The notes beneath the pieces are model-generated. The model ran no database searches, was not told the origin of the DNA, and saw only the letters and a program-made list of their open reading frames with translations. From Halomonas sp. (GTDB lineage Bacteria; Pseudomonadota; Gammaproteobacteria; Pseudomonadales; Halomonadaceae): a stretch of 64,000 bases of DNA. Of this stretch, positions 25,018-33,950 are shown one piece after another. The DNA lies in assembly GCF_011050415.1 (NCBI RefSeq), contig NZ_DRFS01000015.1, positions 62,001 to 126,000 of the forward strand. Reading direction: 5' to 3'. How positions within the stretch are numbered: the stretch's first letter is position 1; the number at the start of each line of letters is the position of its first letter. The translations under genes were made by a program, and so were the position numbers.

Positions 25018-25992
25018 CTAGGCAACCACGAGGCTCTCAAGCAGGTGGTCTAGTTCAGTAATGCGTTTTACCCGCTGAAAATTCTCATTGGCTTCGCCAC
25101 TGCCCTGGCGCATCTGGGCAAGCCATTGTTTCACCAAAGATACGACGACACGATCAGGCAGCTGTTGGCGCTGTAGGTTTGCATATTCCATTAGCACGCT
25201 GGCGCGCATTGCCCAGCTGCTTTCAGGCAGCCGTTCACCGGTTTGCTGCCAGTGGCGAATGCGCGGGGCAAGCCAAGGGTCTGCTAGTGCGCTACGACCA
25301 AGCATTACGTGCTGACACCCTGACAGCGTGCGAGCCTTCCAGTAATCTTCCAGTGTCCAGATGTCGCCGTTAGCCACAACCGGAATGCTGACATGACGGC
25401 GGATTTTACCGATCCACTCCCAGTGTGCCGGTGGGCGATAGCCCTCATCGCGAGTACGCGCATGCACCACCAGCTGAGCTGCACCCCCTGCCTCGGTTGC
25501 CTGGGCGCAGGCGACGGCTAGGCGACGATTGGAAAAACCCAGGCGAATCTTAGCCGTGACCGGGATCTCTCCCTCCAGCGCATCAGAAACGGCTTTTACC
25601 GCTTGATAGACGCGGTCGGGCTGGCGCAATAGCGAGGCGCCGCCATCATGACGATTAACCAGTTTGGCGGGGCAGCCGAAATTAAGATCAATGCTCACAG
25701 CGCCTAATGCGCGTGCCTGAATAGCGTTAGCTGCCAGAGCAGTCGGAGAAGAGCCAAGCAGCTGTAAGTGCACAGGAATGCCGCTAGGTGTTGCGACACG
25801 TGCTTGTGTAAGCTCTGGGCAGTGTTTATAAAACACTCTGGGTGGCAGGCGCGCATCGACCACACGGACAAATTCAGTGACCGTCCAATCAAATCCTGAC
25901 TCCCGGGTTAATAGGTCCCGGGTGAGTGAGTCGATAACCCCCTCCATGGGGGCTAGTCCGATTTTGCCGCTTTGTAGTAAATTAACAACCAT
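25018..25992 (-). CDS. dusC: tRNA-dihydrouridine(16) synthase DusC
   Basis: An FMN-dependent reductase that makes dihydrouridine at tRNA position 16. The protein (324 aa from the ATG at 25992; a GTG three codons upstream is possible) starts with the flavin-barrel motif IGLAPMEGV and has TEFVRVVD, DLNFGCPAK with the catalytic Cys, KIRLGFS, VHARTRDEGY, VANGDIW and VMLGRSALADPWL, all in the positions seen in E. coli DusC. The HARTRDEGYRPPAHW variant favours DusC over DusA or DusB. Alone on the minus strand, divergent from oadG. Confidence 0.93.
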   Translation of the reverse strand: MVVNLLQSGKIGLAPMEGVIDSLTRDLLTRESGFDWTVTEFVRVVDARLPPRVFYKHCPELTQARVATPSGIPVHLQLLGSSPTALAANAIQARALGAVSIDLNFGCPAKLVNRHDGGASLLRQPDRVYQAVKAVSDALEGEIPVTAKIRLGFSNRRLAVACAQATEAGGAAQLVVHARTRDEGYRPPAHWEWIGKIRRHVSIPVVANGDIWTLEDYWKARTLSGCQHVMLGRSALADPWLAPRIRHWQQTGERLPESSWAMRASVLMEYANLQRQQLPDRVVVSLVKQWLAQMRQGSGEANENFQRVKRITELDHLLESLVVA

Positions 25993-26150
25993 GACTTCCA
26001 CTATCGCGCCATTGCATTCTATTCTGGGTGTGGCAGGTTAGTGTATTACCCTCACTACGCCAAGCGCCTTTCACAGCGTAAGCGTTATGATGCACCTATA
26101 AGCTGTGCATACAGCACGGATAGAGACCGGTAGATATTTAGGAGCGCCGT

Positions 26151-26408
26151 ATGCAGGATTCAGAACTGTTACAAGACGGGCTGGCGCTGATGGCGCTTGG
26201 TATGGGATTTGTTTTTGTTTTTCTTACTGTTTTAGTCATTAGCGTGACGCTAATGTCCAAGTTGATAGGGCGCTTCCAGCCAGCCGCTGTTGCAACAGGC
26301 CAAACAAAACCAACAGCTACGTCTGCCACATCCTCTGCTAAAGATGACGAGGTGATAGCGGTCATTAGTGCTGCAGTGCATCGTTATCGCAAGTCGCGGC
26401 GCCATTAA
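26151..26408 (+). CDS. oadG: Oxaloacetate decarboxylase gamma subunit
   Basis: A small membrane subunit (85 aa) that helps assemble the Na+-pumping oxaloacetate decarboxylase. It has one transmembrane helix (LALMALGMGFVFVFLTVLVI, residues 12-31) followed by a polar, Ala/Thr/Pro-rich stretch and a cytoplasmic C-terminus. The known subunit binds Zn through its tail; here the end is basic (HRYRKSRRH). AGGAGCGCCGT precedes the ATG. First gene of oadGAB. Confidence 0.9.
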   Translation: MQDSELLQDGLALMALGMGFVFVFLTVLVISVTLMSKLIGRFQPAAVATGQTKPTATSATSSAKDDEVIAVISAAVHRYRKSRRH

Positions 26409-26468
26409 TTCTTCCTTTTTTTGTTATTTTTACTACAAACTTACAATTCTCTACTGTGAGCCAAGATA

Positions 26469-28292
26469 ATGAACGATATAAAACGTCCCCTAGGCATTAC
26501 CGATGTCGTGCTGCGCGATGCCCACCAATCGCTGTTTGCGACACGTATGCGCCTCGACGATATGTTGCCAATTGCTGAGAAGCTTGATCGCGTTGGCTAC
26601 TGGTCGCTGGAGACCTGGGGCGGCGCTACCTATGACGCCTGTATCCGTTACCTGGGAGAAGACCCATGGGAGCGCATTCGTGCCTTGAAAGAGGCGATGC
26701 CAAATACACCCCAGGCAATGCTGCTACGTGGGCAAAACTTATTGGGTTACCGCCACTATGCGGATGACGTAGTGGATAAATTTGTCGAGCGTGCTAAAAC
26801 CAACGGCGTGGATGTGTTTCGTGTATTCGACGCAATGAATGATCCGCGCAATTTAGAGCGTGCTATTCAAGCGGTGCGTAATGTCGAAGGCCATGCCCAA
26901 GGCACTATTTCATACACCGTTAGTCCGGTACATACCCTGGATAGCTGGGTCGATCTCGCGAAAACCATTGCGGGTTTGGGGGCAGATTCGCTGGCTATCA
27001 AGGATATGGCGGGGCTGCTTACCCCCTATACGGCATTTGATTTGGTCACGCGGCTTAAAAAAGAGCTATCGATTCCGGTGCATTTGCACTGCCACGCAAC
27101 GACTGGCCTCTCTACGTCGACCATTTTGAAGGCGGTAGAGGCGGGGATTGATAACGTTGATACCTCTATCTCCTCCATGTCGATGACCTATGGACACAGT
27201 CCTACCGAATCCGTTGTAGCGATGCTTAAAGATACCGGCCGTGATACGGGCCTGGATCTAGAGCTACTAGAGGACATTGCCGGTTACTTCCGCGAAGTGC
27301 GCAAGAAGTACGCTGCCTTTGAAGGCTCGCTGCGCGGTATCGACTCGCGTATTTTGATTGCTCAGGTGCCGGGCGGCATGTTGACCAATATGGAAGGCCA
27401 GCTGAAAGAGCAGGGCGCGGGCGATAAGCTGGACGACGTGCTGAGCGAGATCCCCCGCGTGCGCGAAGACCTCGGCTTTATTCCGTTAGTGACACCCACC
27501 TCGCAAATTGTTGGCACCCAAGCCGTCATGAACGTAATGATGGGCGAGCGCTATAAGTCAATTTCCAAAGAGGTGCAGGCCCTCCTCAAAGGTGAGTATG
27601 GCGCTGCTCCTGCGCCCTTTAATGCTGAGCTGCAAAAGCGTGTACTTGAAGGTGGCGAGCCAATTACCTGCCGCCCTGCGGATAACCTGACGCCTGAAAT
27701 GGAGCGCCTACAGCAAGAGCTTAAAGAAAAAGCCAGCGCGGAGGGTATTCGCCTGGCAGAAGGCGAGCGCGAAGTAGATGACGTCTTAACCTATGCGCTG
27801 TTTCCCCAGATTGGTTTGAAATTCCTTAAAAACCGCGATAACCCGGATGCATTCGAGCCTGTGCCTCAAGCGGCGCAAGCAAGCGTTGAGAAAGCGCCTG
27901 CCAAGGTGGAAAGCAAGCCTGCCGTTGTTTCCGGGCCGGAAACCTATACCGTCAAACTCAACGGCAAGGCCTATGTGGTCGAGGTCAGTGAGGGGGGAGA
28001 AATAGGCGAGATTCAGGAGCAAGCCGCAGCCCCTGCTAGCGCACCTAAAGAGGGTGCACCGGCACCGGGCGCGGGAGGAAGTGGTGAAAGCATCGACGCA
28101 CCATTGGCCGGCAATATTTTTAAGGTCAATGTCCGCCCGGGCGACAAGGTCGCTGAAGGTGATGTCGTCATCATCCTTGAAGCGATGAAAATGGAGACCG
28201 AAGTGCGTGCCAGCAGTGCCGGTACGGTTTCAAAGGTTAACGTCAGCGAGGGCGACAGCGTAGCCGTAGGCGATTCGCTGATCGAGCTCTAA
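26469..28292 (+). CDS. oadA: Oxaloacetate decarboxylase alpha subunit (carboxyltransferase plus biotin carrier)
   Basis: Transfers the C4 carboxyl of oxaloacetate to its own biotin, releasing pyruvate. The 607-aa protein has an HMG-CoA-lyase-like TIM-barrel carboxyltransferase ([13 protein letters not shown] near residue 16, [13 protein letters not shown] near 50, metal His pair in [10 protein letters not shown] near 205), a PYC/OAD conserved domain, a Pro/Ala linker, and a C-terminal biotinyl domain with EAMKMET, the Lys near 574 being the biotin site. Lies between the gamma and beta subunit genes, with 12 bases to oadB. Confidence 0.96.
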   Translation: MNDIKRPLGITDVVLRDAHQSLFATRMRLDDMLPIAEKLDRVGYWSLETWGGATYDACIRYLGEDPWERIRALKEAMPNTPQAMLLRGQNLLGYRHYADDVVDKFVERAKTNGVDVFRVFDAMNDPRNLERAIQAVRNVEGHAQGTISYTVSPVHTLDSWVDLAKTIAGLGADSLAIKDMAGLLTPYTAFDLVTRLKKELSIPVHLHCHATTGLSTSTILKAVEAGIDNVDTSISSMSMTYGHSPTESVVAMLKDTGRDTGLDLELLEDIAGYFREVRKKYAAFEGSLRGIDSRILIAQVPGGMLTNMEGQLKEQGAGDKLDDVLSEIPRVREDLGFIPLVTPTSQIVGTQAVMNVMMGERYKSISKEVQALLKGEYGAAPAPFNAELQKRVLEGGEPITCRPADNLTPEMERLQQELKEKASAEGIRLAEGEREVDDVLTYALFPQIGLKFLKNRDNPDAFEPVPQAAQASVEKAPAKVESKPAVVSGPETYTVKLNGKAYVVEVSEGGEIGEIQEQAAAPASAPKEGAPAPGAGGSGESIDAPLAGNIFKVNVRPGDKVAEGDVVIILEAMKMETEVRASSAGTVSKVNVSEGDSVAVGDSLIEL

Positions 28293-28304
28293 GGGCATCC
28301 GGTA

Positions 28305-29627
28305 ATGGATAAATTAGTTACGTTATGGGAAGGCTCTGGGCTATATAACCTTGAGCTTGGCCAGGTGGTCATGGTGGCAGTCGGTATGCTGCTGCTCTAC
28401 CTGGCAATCTATAAAAAGTTTGAGCCGCTGCTGCTCGTACCTATTGGCTTCGGCGGTATTTTGGCCAATATCCCCGAGGCCGGGCTGGCCATTTCAGCCT
28501 TGGATCAGGCGATTGAAGTGGCAAGGCCAGTGGTGCTGGAACAGATTGCTTCGGCATTGGGCGTTACACTGGACCCACTGGCTTCGGTAAGCGTATGGCG
28601 TGAAACGCTCAAGCAACTGGTAGATAGCGGCATTTCACCTGACCAACTGCGCGCTGCCCATGATACTGCCTCGTATGCGGGCTACAGCGATGGCCTGCTC
28701 TATGTCTTCTATAGCGTGGCGATTACCACCGGCATAGCGCCGTTAATTATTTTTATGGGCGTGGGGGCCATGACGGATTTTGGCCCGCTGTTGGCCAATC
28801 CGCGTACGCTTTTTTTAGGGGCTGCTGCTCAGTTTGGTATTTTCGCGACGCTTTTTGGAGCCGTCGCCATGTCGGCAATGGGCTGGATGGACTTCACACT
28901 CAATCAGTCCGCGGCGATTGGTATTATTGGTGGGGCCGATGGGCCGACTTCAATATACGTTTCCAGTATGCTGGCGCCGGAGCTTTTAGGTGCTATCGCA
29001 GTGGCGGCCTACGCCTATATGGCGTTAGTGCCACTCATTCAGCCGCCGATCATGCGCCTTTTGACCACTCAAAAAGAGCGTCAGATCAAGATGACGCAGC
29101 TGCGACCCGTGTCCAAGCTGGAAAAAGTGGTTTTTCCGCTGCTGCTGCTGATATTGGTGGCACTGTTTCTGCCGGATGCTGCGCCGCTATTGGGTATGTT
29201 CTGCTTTGGTAACCTGATGCGCGAGTGTGGTGTGGTAGAGCGGCTCAGTGATACTGCCCAAAATGCGTTGATCAATATTGTGACCATTGTGCTGGGGCTT
29301 GCCGTGGGGTCTAAGCTAATGGCGGAAAGCTTCTTGGCTTTAGAAACACTCGGCATTATGGCATTGGGCATTGTAGCTTTTGCTATCGGTACGGCATCGG
29401 GCGTGATTATGGCGAAGCTAATGAACATGGTAAGTCGTATGCCGATTAATCCCTTAATAGGCGCGGCGGGTGTCTCTGCCGTGCCAATGGCCGCAAGGGT
29501 AGCCAATAAAGTAGGCCTGGAAGCTAATCCGCATAACTTCCTGTTGATGCACGCCATGGGGCCTAACGTGGCTGGCGTGATTGGTTCAGCGGTCGCGGCA
29601 GGGGTAATGATTAAGTACCTGGGCTAA
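28305..29627 (+). CDS. oadB: Oxaloacetate decarboxylase beta subunit (Na+ pump)
   Basis: An integral membrane protein (440 aa, about ten membrane segments) that decarboxylates carboxybiotin and exports Na+. Family segments include [26 protein letters not shown] and [16 protein letters not shown], the latter containing the Asp of the Na+ path, and a conserved C-terminal [15 protein letters not shown]. The N-terminal part contains an extra stretch around [14 protein letters not shown], as in other proteobacterial homologues. A strong terminator follows. A sodium pump of this kind suits a halophile, but the family is widespread. Confidence 0.95.
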   Translation: MDKLVTLWEGSGLYNLELGQVVMVAVGMLLLYLAIYKKFEPLLLVPIGFGGILANIPEAGLAISALDQAIEVARPVVLEQIASALGVTLDPLASVSVWRETLKQLVDSGISPDQLRAAHDTASYAGYSDGLLYVFYSVAITTGIAPLIIFMGVGAMTDFGPLLANPRTLFLGAAAQFGIFATLFGAVAMSAMGWMDFTLNQSAAIGIIGGADGPTSIYVSSMLAPELLGAIAVAAYAYMALVPLIQPPIMRLLTTQKERQIKMTQLRPVSKLEKVVFPLLLLILVALFLPDAAPLLGMFCFGNLMRECGVVERLSDTAQNALINIVTIVLGLAVGSKLMAESFLALETLGIMALGIVAFAIGTASGVIMAKLMNMVSRMPINPLIGAAGVSAVPMAARVANKVGLEANPHNFLLMHAMGPNVAGVIGSAVAAGVMIKYLG

Positions 29628-29668
29628 TAGTGACCGTTAAACGCACTAAAAATCGGTAGAAATTATAG

Positions 29669-29706
29669 GCGCGGCATACTCTGCTCTTAGGTATGTCGCG
29701 TTTTTT
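29669..29706 (+). terminator. Terminator of oadGAB
   Basis: Stem CGCGGCATAC / GTATGTCGCG (29670-29679 and 29691-29700; one mismatch) followed by TTTTTT. It overlaps the 3' end of the convergent yigZ. Confidence 0.85.
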
Positions 29707-30337
29707 ATGTGCCCAGTAATGGAGCGTCGAGGAGATCAACCGTGCTTTTTAGACGGTTTTCGAGAGGCGAAAGATCAAAGCCGCGGTCGCGTGGCCAGCC
29801 AATCGTAAGACGTACGCCGTCGCCATCGTAATCAGCTTGTTCAATAGGAATATCGTGTTCTTCACACCAACTGCGTGCCGTTGCTTCGTGGGCGAAGCTG
29901 AGGCGCAGTGTATAAGTATCACGCTCAATGATTTCTCGGGTGGGCAGTGTTTCAAGGGCATGGCTCACTGCCTGGGCGTAGGCGCGGGCTAAGCCGCCGG
30001 TGCCAAGCTTAGTACCGCCAAAGTAACGGGTCACGACACAACCAATTTGGCCTAGCTGGCTCCCTTGTAAAACCTGATACATCGGGCGACCTGCTGTACC
30101 GCCAGGTTCACCATCATCCGAAAAACCGATCAGATTCTGCTCGCCAGGAGGCCCCGCAATATAAGCAGTGCAGTGGTGACTGGCGCTGGGATGTGCCGCT
30201 TTCGCAGCATCCAAGAGCGTATTAAAAGCATCTATTCCGGGAGCATGACAAACCCAGGTCAAAAATTGGCTCTTCTCTACTTCGATTTCAGCCATGTGCC
30301 ACGTTAATGGGGGTAACTCAGGAACCCGGTAGCGCAT
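29705..30337 (-). CDS. yigZ: YigZ/IMPACT family protein
   Basis: A 210-aa protein with the UPF0029 N-terminal domain, including SFAxxxxA-like and SDDGEPGGTAGRPM (residues 70-83), GCVVTRYFGGTKLGTGGLARAY (near 98), and a C-terminal domain of elongation-factor-like fold. E. coli YigZ structure is known; function is unclear, and eukaryotic IMPACT modulates translation under stress. Its ATG overlaps the stop of the upstream SOS-box gene (TAATG), so the two are translationally coupled and yigZ is likely part of that SOS-controlled transcript. This coupling is seen in the sequence; the functional link is inference. Confidence 0.93.
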   Translation of the reverse strand: MRYRVPELPPLTWHMAEIEVEKSQFLTWVCHAPGIDAFNTLLDAAKAAHPSASHHCTAYIAGPPGEQNLIGFSDDGEPGGTAGRPMYQVLQGSQLGQIGCVVTRYFGGTKLGTGGLARAYAQAVSHALETLPTREIIERDTYTLRLSFAHEATARSWCEEHDIPIEQADYDGDGVRLTIGWPRDRGFDLSPLENRLKSTVDLLDAPLLGT

Positions 30338-30726
30338 TAATGCTCCGTAACGGAATGCTTTGTAGCGTAAGGTTCAACACCCATCGTCATGCCGAGCACC
30401 TGAATATCCTGGTTGTGTAAAAACAGCGCAGGCCGCAGTGTATCCTCAGGCCATAGCTCCACGCCAAAGCGGCTAATTGAGAGCTGTTTCAAGACAATTT
30501 CCTGCTGGTTGATTTCAGCAATAGCGGTTTCTGTCTGGGTGTCGTGTTGGTAGCGTCGGATAATAATGACATCGCCATCGAATAAGTTGCAATCACACAT
30601 GCGGTTACCACGAACTTTCAATGCATAAGTATTGCGCCGAGTCATGCTAGGTGTCGGCGCATAAGTACGGGGTACTGAGTGCAAGTGGTTAAGCTTGGTG
30701 GTAGGTGCTGCCATTGATATGGTCAT
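30337..30726 (-). CDS. UmuD/LexA-like protein lacking the catalytic serine
   Basis: 129 aa from the ATG at 30726, preceded by GGAG at 9 bases; in-frame ATGs at 30741, 30756 and 30789 are less well supported. The fold is the S24 (LexA/UmuD) domain: TYALKVRGNRMCDCNLFDGD aligns with LexA LRVKGMSMIDAGILDGD, and IVLKQLSIS and GVELWPEDTLRPALFL align with the Lys region and VELLPENPEF-type stretch. The nucleophile Ser is replaced by Arg (GNRM instead of GDSM), while the Lys of VLKQL, 38 residues later, is kept. No DNA-binding domain and no UmuC gene are nearby. Two LexA boxes precede it. Self-cleavage is not expected; it may act as a UmuD'-like or dominant-negative partner. Role unknown. Confidence 0.8.
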   Translation of the reverse strand: MTISMAAPTTKLNHLHSVPRTYAPTPSMTRRNTYALKVRGNRMCDCNLFDGDVIIIRRYQHDTQTETAIAEINQQEIVLKQLSISRFGVELWPEDTLRPALFLHNQDIQVLGMTMGVEPYATKHSVTEH

Positions 30727-30744
30727 CAGGAAAATCTCCATTGC

Positions 30745-30760
30745 ATGTTCTTTCATACAG
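30745..30760 (-). promoter_or_regulatory. LexA box 2 (imperfect)
   Basis: On the minus strand CTGT-ATGAAAGA-ACAT, one base from the CTGT-N8-ACAG consensus. It lies 19 bases before the chosen start of the UmuD-like gene and downstream of its -10 element. Its centre is 33 bases from box 1, about three helical turns. Confidence 0.65.
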
Positions 30761-30768
30761 TGGTTTTT

Positions 30769-30774
30769 AGTATA
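30769..30774 (-). promoter_or_regulatory. -10 element between the two LexA boxes
   Basis: TATACT on the minus strand (5 of 6 to consensus), sitting exactly between the two LexA boxes. No clear -35 is seen. LexA bound at either box would cover this promoter. Confidence 0.5.
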
Positions 30775-30777
30775 GAC

Positions 30778-30793
30778 CTGTTTTTGCATACAG
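30778..30793 (-). promoter_or_regulatory. LexA box 1 (perfect)
   Basis: On the minus strand CTGT-ATGCAAAA-ACAG, a full match to the gammaproteobacterial LexA consensus CTGT-N8-ACAG. It lies upstream of the -10 of the UmuD-like gene. Double boxes of this sort are known for tightly repressed SOS genes. Confidence 0.8.
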
Positions 30794-30924
30794 TGCTACC
30801 GCTATTTGGTCTTAAAACAATTTGACTGAGATCACGCTGCGACTCAGCGCCGCATCGTGTGAGTGGCGAGAAAGAGGCTTTCCGTGTAGAGTTCGACGCG
30901 AAATCAATGTGCCTGGAGAGTCTC

Positions 30925-31557
30925 TTGAGCCTGTGTCTTGAAGCCCGACAACTGGCCTGTGAACGTGATGATCGCTGGTTATTTCAGGGGCTCGATCTCA
31001 CTATTCGCAGCGGTGAGATCGTCCGTATTGAAGGGCCAAACGGCAGTGGTAAAACAACGCTGCTAAAAATCCTCTCCGGGCAGCTCGGCGACTACCAAGG
31101 CGAACTCTTCTGGAATGGCGCGGCGATGAAGGATGCGCGTGAACATTTTCTCGCCAATCTACTCTATCTAGGACACGCCCCAGGTATTAAAGCAGGCCTA
31201 ACTCCCTTAGAGAATTTAGCTTGGTATCAGGCGCTTAGTGGCAAAAGTAATCAAGACAGTGATAACGAAGAGTCGCGCCTGGATGCGTTAGCGAACGTGG
31301 GCTTGGCGGGCTTTGAAGACGTACCCGCAGGGCAACTTTCAGCCGGACAGCAGCGGCGGGTTGCACTCGCGCGCTTAACCTTAACGCCGCGAGCACTGTG
31401 GGTGCTGGACGAGCCGTTCACCGCGATTGACCGATACGGGGTTGCTGCGCTTGAACAGCAACTTGTCGCCCACGCCCAATCAGGTGGCTGCGTATTAGTC
31501 ACGACTCACCATGAGTTAACCGCCTCCCCACTGCTGAGGCGCATAGCGCTGGCTTAG
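30925..31557 (+). CDS. ccmA: Heme exporter ATP-binding protein CcmA
   Basis: The ATPase of the CcmABCD complex that releases heme-loaded CcmE. The TTG at 30925 is preferred because GGAG lies six bases upstream and gives 210 aa, the normal length; an ATG at 30907 and a GTG at 30859 in frame would add poorly conserved residues. Motifs: Walker A GPNGSGKTT near residue 38, signature LSAGQQRRVALARL near 140, Walker B LWVLDEPF near 160, switch His in TTHHE. First gene of a nine-gene ccm operon. The SOS boxes lie upstream on the other side of the intergenic region. Confidence 0.95.
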   Translation: MSLCLEARQLACERDDRWLFQGLDLTIRSGEIVRIEGPNGSGKTTLLKILSGQLGDYQGELFWNGAAMKDAREHFLANLLYLGHAPGIKAGLTPLENLAWYQALSGKSNQDSDNEESRLDALANVGLAGFEDVPAGQLSAGQQRRVALARLTLTPRALWVLDEPFTAIDRYGVAALEQQLVAHAQSGGCVLVTTHHELTASPLLRRIALA

Positions 31558-31569
31558 AAGGAGATACGG

Positions 31570-32373
31570 TTGCAAGAGACAGGGTTGCAAAAGACAGAGC
31601 TGCACGAGACAAGCGGGCATGGCTCATCACTGGAGACTTCGAACCGTTCAGGTAGCGCTATGGCGACGTCGGTTGGACCACTGCTTGAGCACAATGGTGG
31701 GTTGATGATCGCGGTGAGAGCCACGCTAGTGCGTGACTTGACGCTGCTGCTTAGACGCCGTGGCGAGGTGCTTAATCCGCTGGTGTTCTTTGCGTTGGTG
31801 ATCACGCTGTTTCCAATTGCCATTTCACCGGACCCGGAGTTGTTAGCGACCATCGCGCCAGGTTTGCTATGGGTGGCGGCGCTACTAGCCGCGCTACTCT
31901 CTTTAGACAGTCTGTTTCGCAGTGATTATGACGACGGCAGCCTTGAACAGCTGCTATTGGCACCGCAGCCATTGGCCGCGCTGAGTTTGGCTAAAGTGGC
32001 GGTGCATTGGTTATTGACCGGGTTGCCATTGGCGCTGATGGCACCACTGCTGGGCATCATGCTGGCACTGCCCGCGGGTAGTTACGCGGTGCTGGCGGTG
32101 TCGCTGGCACTGGGCACGGCGAGCTTAAGCCTGATTGGCGCGATTGGCGCGGCGTTAACCGTCGGTTTGGCCCGTGGTGGCGTGCTGTTGTCACTGCTGG
32201 TGTTGCCACTGTATATCCCGGTATTAATTTTTGGCGCAGGTGCAGTGCAGGCGGCTATTTTAGGTGACGGTGTTTCTGCACACTTGGCAATTTTGGGCGC
32301 GCTACTCGCTGCTGCGCTGATGTTGGCGCCGTGGGCAATTGCGGCATCGCTGCGTATCAGTATTAACGGTTAA
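31570..32373 (+). CDS. ccmB: Heme exporter permease CcmB, with N-terminal extension
   Basis: A membrane subunit of CcmABCD with about six helices. The conserved protein begins at the ATG at 31705 ([18 protein letters not shown]; 222 aa, the usual length). However, the best ribosome site, AAGGAG, precedes the TTG at 31570, which would add 45 hydrophilic residues. The first 45 bases of that extension are three near-identical 15-bp units. Both starts are possible; I give the longer one because of the strong Shine-Dalgarno. Family segments: [37 protein letters not shown] and [20 protein letters not shown]. Confidence 0.93.
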   Translation: MQETGLQKTELHETSGHGSSLETSNRSGSAMATSVGPLLEHNGGLMIAVRATLVRDLTLLLRRRGEVLNPLVFFALVITLFPIAISPDPELLATIAPGLLWVAALLAALLSLDSLFRSDYDDGSLEQLLLAPQPLAALSLAKVAVHWLLTGLPLALMAPLLGIMLALPAGSYAVLAVSLALGTASLSLIGAIGAALTVGLARGGVLLSLLVLPLYIPVLIFGAGAVQAAILGDGVSAHLAILGALLAAALMLAPWAIAASLRISING

Positions 32374-32387
32374 GGATAGGACTCGTT

Positions 32388-33140
32388 ATGTGGGCCTTTA
32401 TACATAAGCTGGGATCACCGAAGTGGTTCTATGGCATTAGTGCCAAATTACAGCCTTGGTTTTGGGCCGCAGCAGCGCTGCTATTGGTCACGGGAACGCT
32501 ATGGGGGCTGGCGTTTGCGCCAGCGGATTACCAGCAGGGCAATAGTTTCCGGATTATTTACGTGCATGTGCCGGCGGCCTTTTTAGCCCAGTCAATTTTT
32601 ATCTCCATGGCGATATCAGGCCTAGTGTTTATGGTCTGGAAAATTAAAGTAGCGGATATGGCGGCGGCGGTAATGGCACCTTTAGGTGCGGGCATGACCT
32701 TTGTCGCGCTGTTTTCCGGTGCCGTTTGGGGTGTACCTACCTGGGGCACCTGGTGGATGTGGGATGCTCGACTCACCTCAATGCTGATCCTGCTGTTTTT
32801 GTATTTAGGTGTGATCGCCCTGCGTGGTGCCTTTACCAGCCGCGATAGCGCATCACGGGCAGCCTCGGTGCTTGCCATGGTCGGCGTGATCAACATTCCG
32901 ATCATCAAATATTCGGTAGACTGGTGGTACACCCTGCACCAGCCAGCCACCTTTACCCTTACCTCGCGCCCCACCATGCCCACCGAAATGTGGCTGCCGC
33001 TGGCGATTATGGTATTGGGTTTCTACAGCTTTTTTATTGCCCTAACGCTGATGCGTACCCGTAGCGAAATTCTGCGACGTGAATCAAACAAGCGCTGGGT
33101 ACAAGAGTTGGTAGTAGGCCAAGTAGAGGAGAAGCGTTAA
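32388..33140 (+). CDS. ccmC: Heme exporter protein CcmC
   Basis: Delivers heme to the chaperone CcmE. The 250-aa membrane protein has six helices and the heme-handling WWD motif in [18 protein letters not shown] (near residues 112-129), flanked by periplasmic His residues (VHVPAAFL near 60 and LHQPATF near 184). Overlaps ccmD by one base (TAATG). Confidence 0.97.
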   Translation: MWAFIHKLGSPKWFYGISAKLQPWFWAAAALLLVTGTLWGLAFAPADYQQGNSFRIIYVHVPAAFLAQSIFISMAISGLVFMVWKIKVADMAAAVMAPLGAGMTFVALFSGAVWGVPTWGTWWMWDARLTSMLILLFLYLGVIALRGAFTSRDSASRAASVLAMVGVINIPIIKYSVDWWYTLHQPATFTLTSRPTMPTEMWLPLAIMVLGFYSFFIALTLMRTRSEILRRESNKRWVQELVVGQVEEKR

Positions 33141-33385
33141 TGGCATTTGCCTCTTTTGCCGAATTCTTAGCGATGGGTGGCCATGCGCCCTATGTGTGGT
33201 CTGCCTGGGGCGTAACGGCGCTGCTGTTGCTGTTGATTGTTTGGCACGCCCGGGTTGAACACCGTCAGTTGATTAATGGCGTGAAACGCCGGGTGCGGCG
33301 CGAAAGAGCCCGCTCAACAAGCGCGGCACCGCAGAATGCTGCCCAATTTAATTCAGTGGAAGGGGGAATGCGCGATGACGCCTAA
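33140..33385 (+). CDS. ccmD: Heme exporter protein CcmD
   Basis: A small single-helix subunit (81 aa) that holds CcmC and CcmE together. It shows the family pattern: aromatic N-terminus ([19 protein letters not shown]), one transmembrane segment ([12 protein letters not shown]) and a basic cytoplasmic tail ([10 protein letters not shown]). Its 3' end overlaps ccmE by 11 bases. Confidence 0.93.
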   Translation: MAFASFAEFLAMGGHAPYVWSAWGVTALLLLLIVWHARVEHRQLINGVKRRVRRERARSTSAAPQNAAQFNSVEGGMRDDA

Positions 33386-33884
33386 ACGTAAACAGAAGCT
33401 GTTCGTCATTTTGGGCCTGGTTTCGCTAACCGCCATTGCCGTGGGGCTAACGTTATATGCGCTGCGCTCTAACATTAATCTATTTTTCAGCCCGGTTCAG
33501 ATTGCCCAGGGCGATGCCCCTATGGAACGGCAAATTCGAGCGGGCGGCATGGTGAAAGAGGGCTCAGTTTCCCGTGATCCTGAGAGTCTCGACGTTGAAT
33601 TTACCGTGACAGACTATGTGGATGACTTGCAGGTTTACTACAGCGGGATTCTGCCGGATCTATTCCGCGAAGGCCAAGGCGTGGTAGTGGTCGGTGAGCT
33701 GCAAAGGGATGGTCGTTTATATGCTGATAAAGTGCTCGCCCGTCACGATGAGAACTATATGCCTCCTGAAGTGGCGCAGGCGTTAGAAGAGGCGGGATAT
33801 TCCCCCGCTGACTTTCAGGCCAAAGCCGCTGAAGTAGGTAAACGCCTTGAAGCAGAAGGTGTGCCGCAAGCCAGCGAGTATTAA
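33375..33884 (+). CDS. ccmE: Cytochrome c-type biogenesis heme chaperone CcmE
   Basis: Binds heme covalently in the periplasm and hands it to CcmF. The ATG at 33375 ([15 protein letters not shown]) gives 169 aa with an N-terminal membrane anchor; an in-frame ATG at 33336 lies inside ccmD and adds 13 unmatched residues. The heme-binding His is in [13 protein letters not shown] near residue 129. The OB-fold core includes [11 protein letters not shown] and [21 protein letters not shown]. Confidence 0.96.
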   Translation: MTPKRKQKLFVILGLVSLTAIAVGLTLYALRSNINLFFSPVQIAQGDAPMERQIRAGGMVKEGSVSRDPESLDVEFTVTDYVDDLQVYYSGILPDLFREGQGVVVVGELQRDGRLYADKVLARHDENYMPPEVAQALEEAGYSPADFQAKAAEVGKRLEAEGVPQASEY

Positions 33885-33950
33885 TCAGTGGTTTCTTAAC
33901 CCTCATCGGTTAACCGGCTTGCTATACCGCCGTGCTAGTTCGGAGCGAAA

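Noticed and set aside
26102..26115. GCTGT-GCAT-ACAGC before oadG as a LexA box
   Set aside because: CTGT and ACAG are separated by four bases, not eight; not an SOS box.
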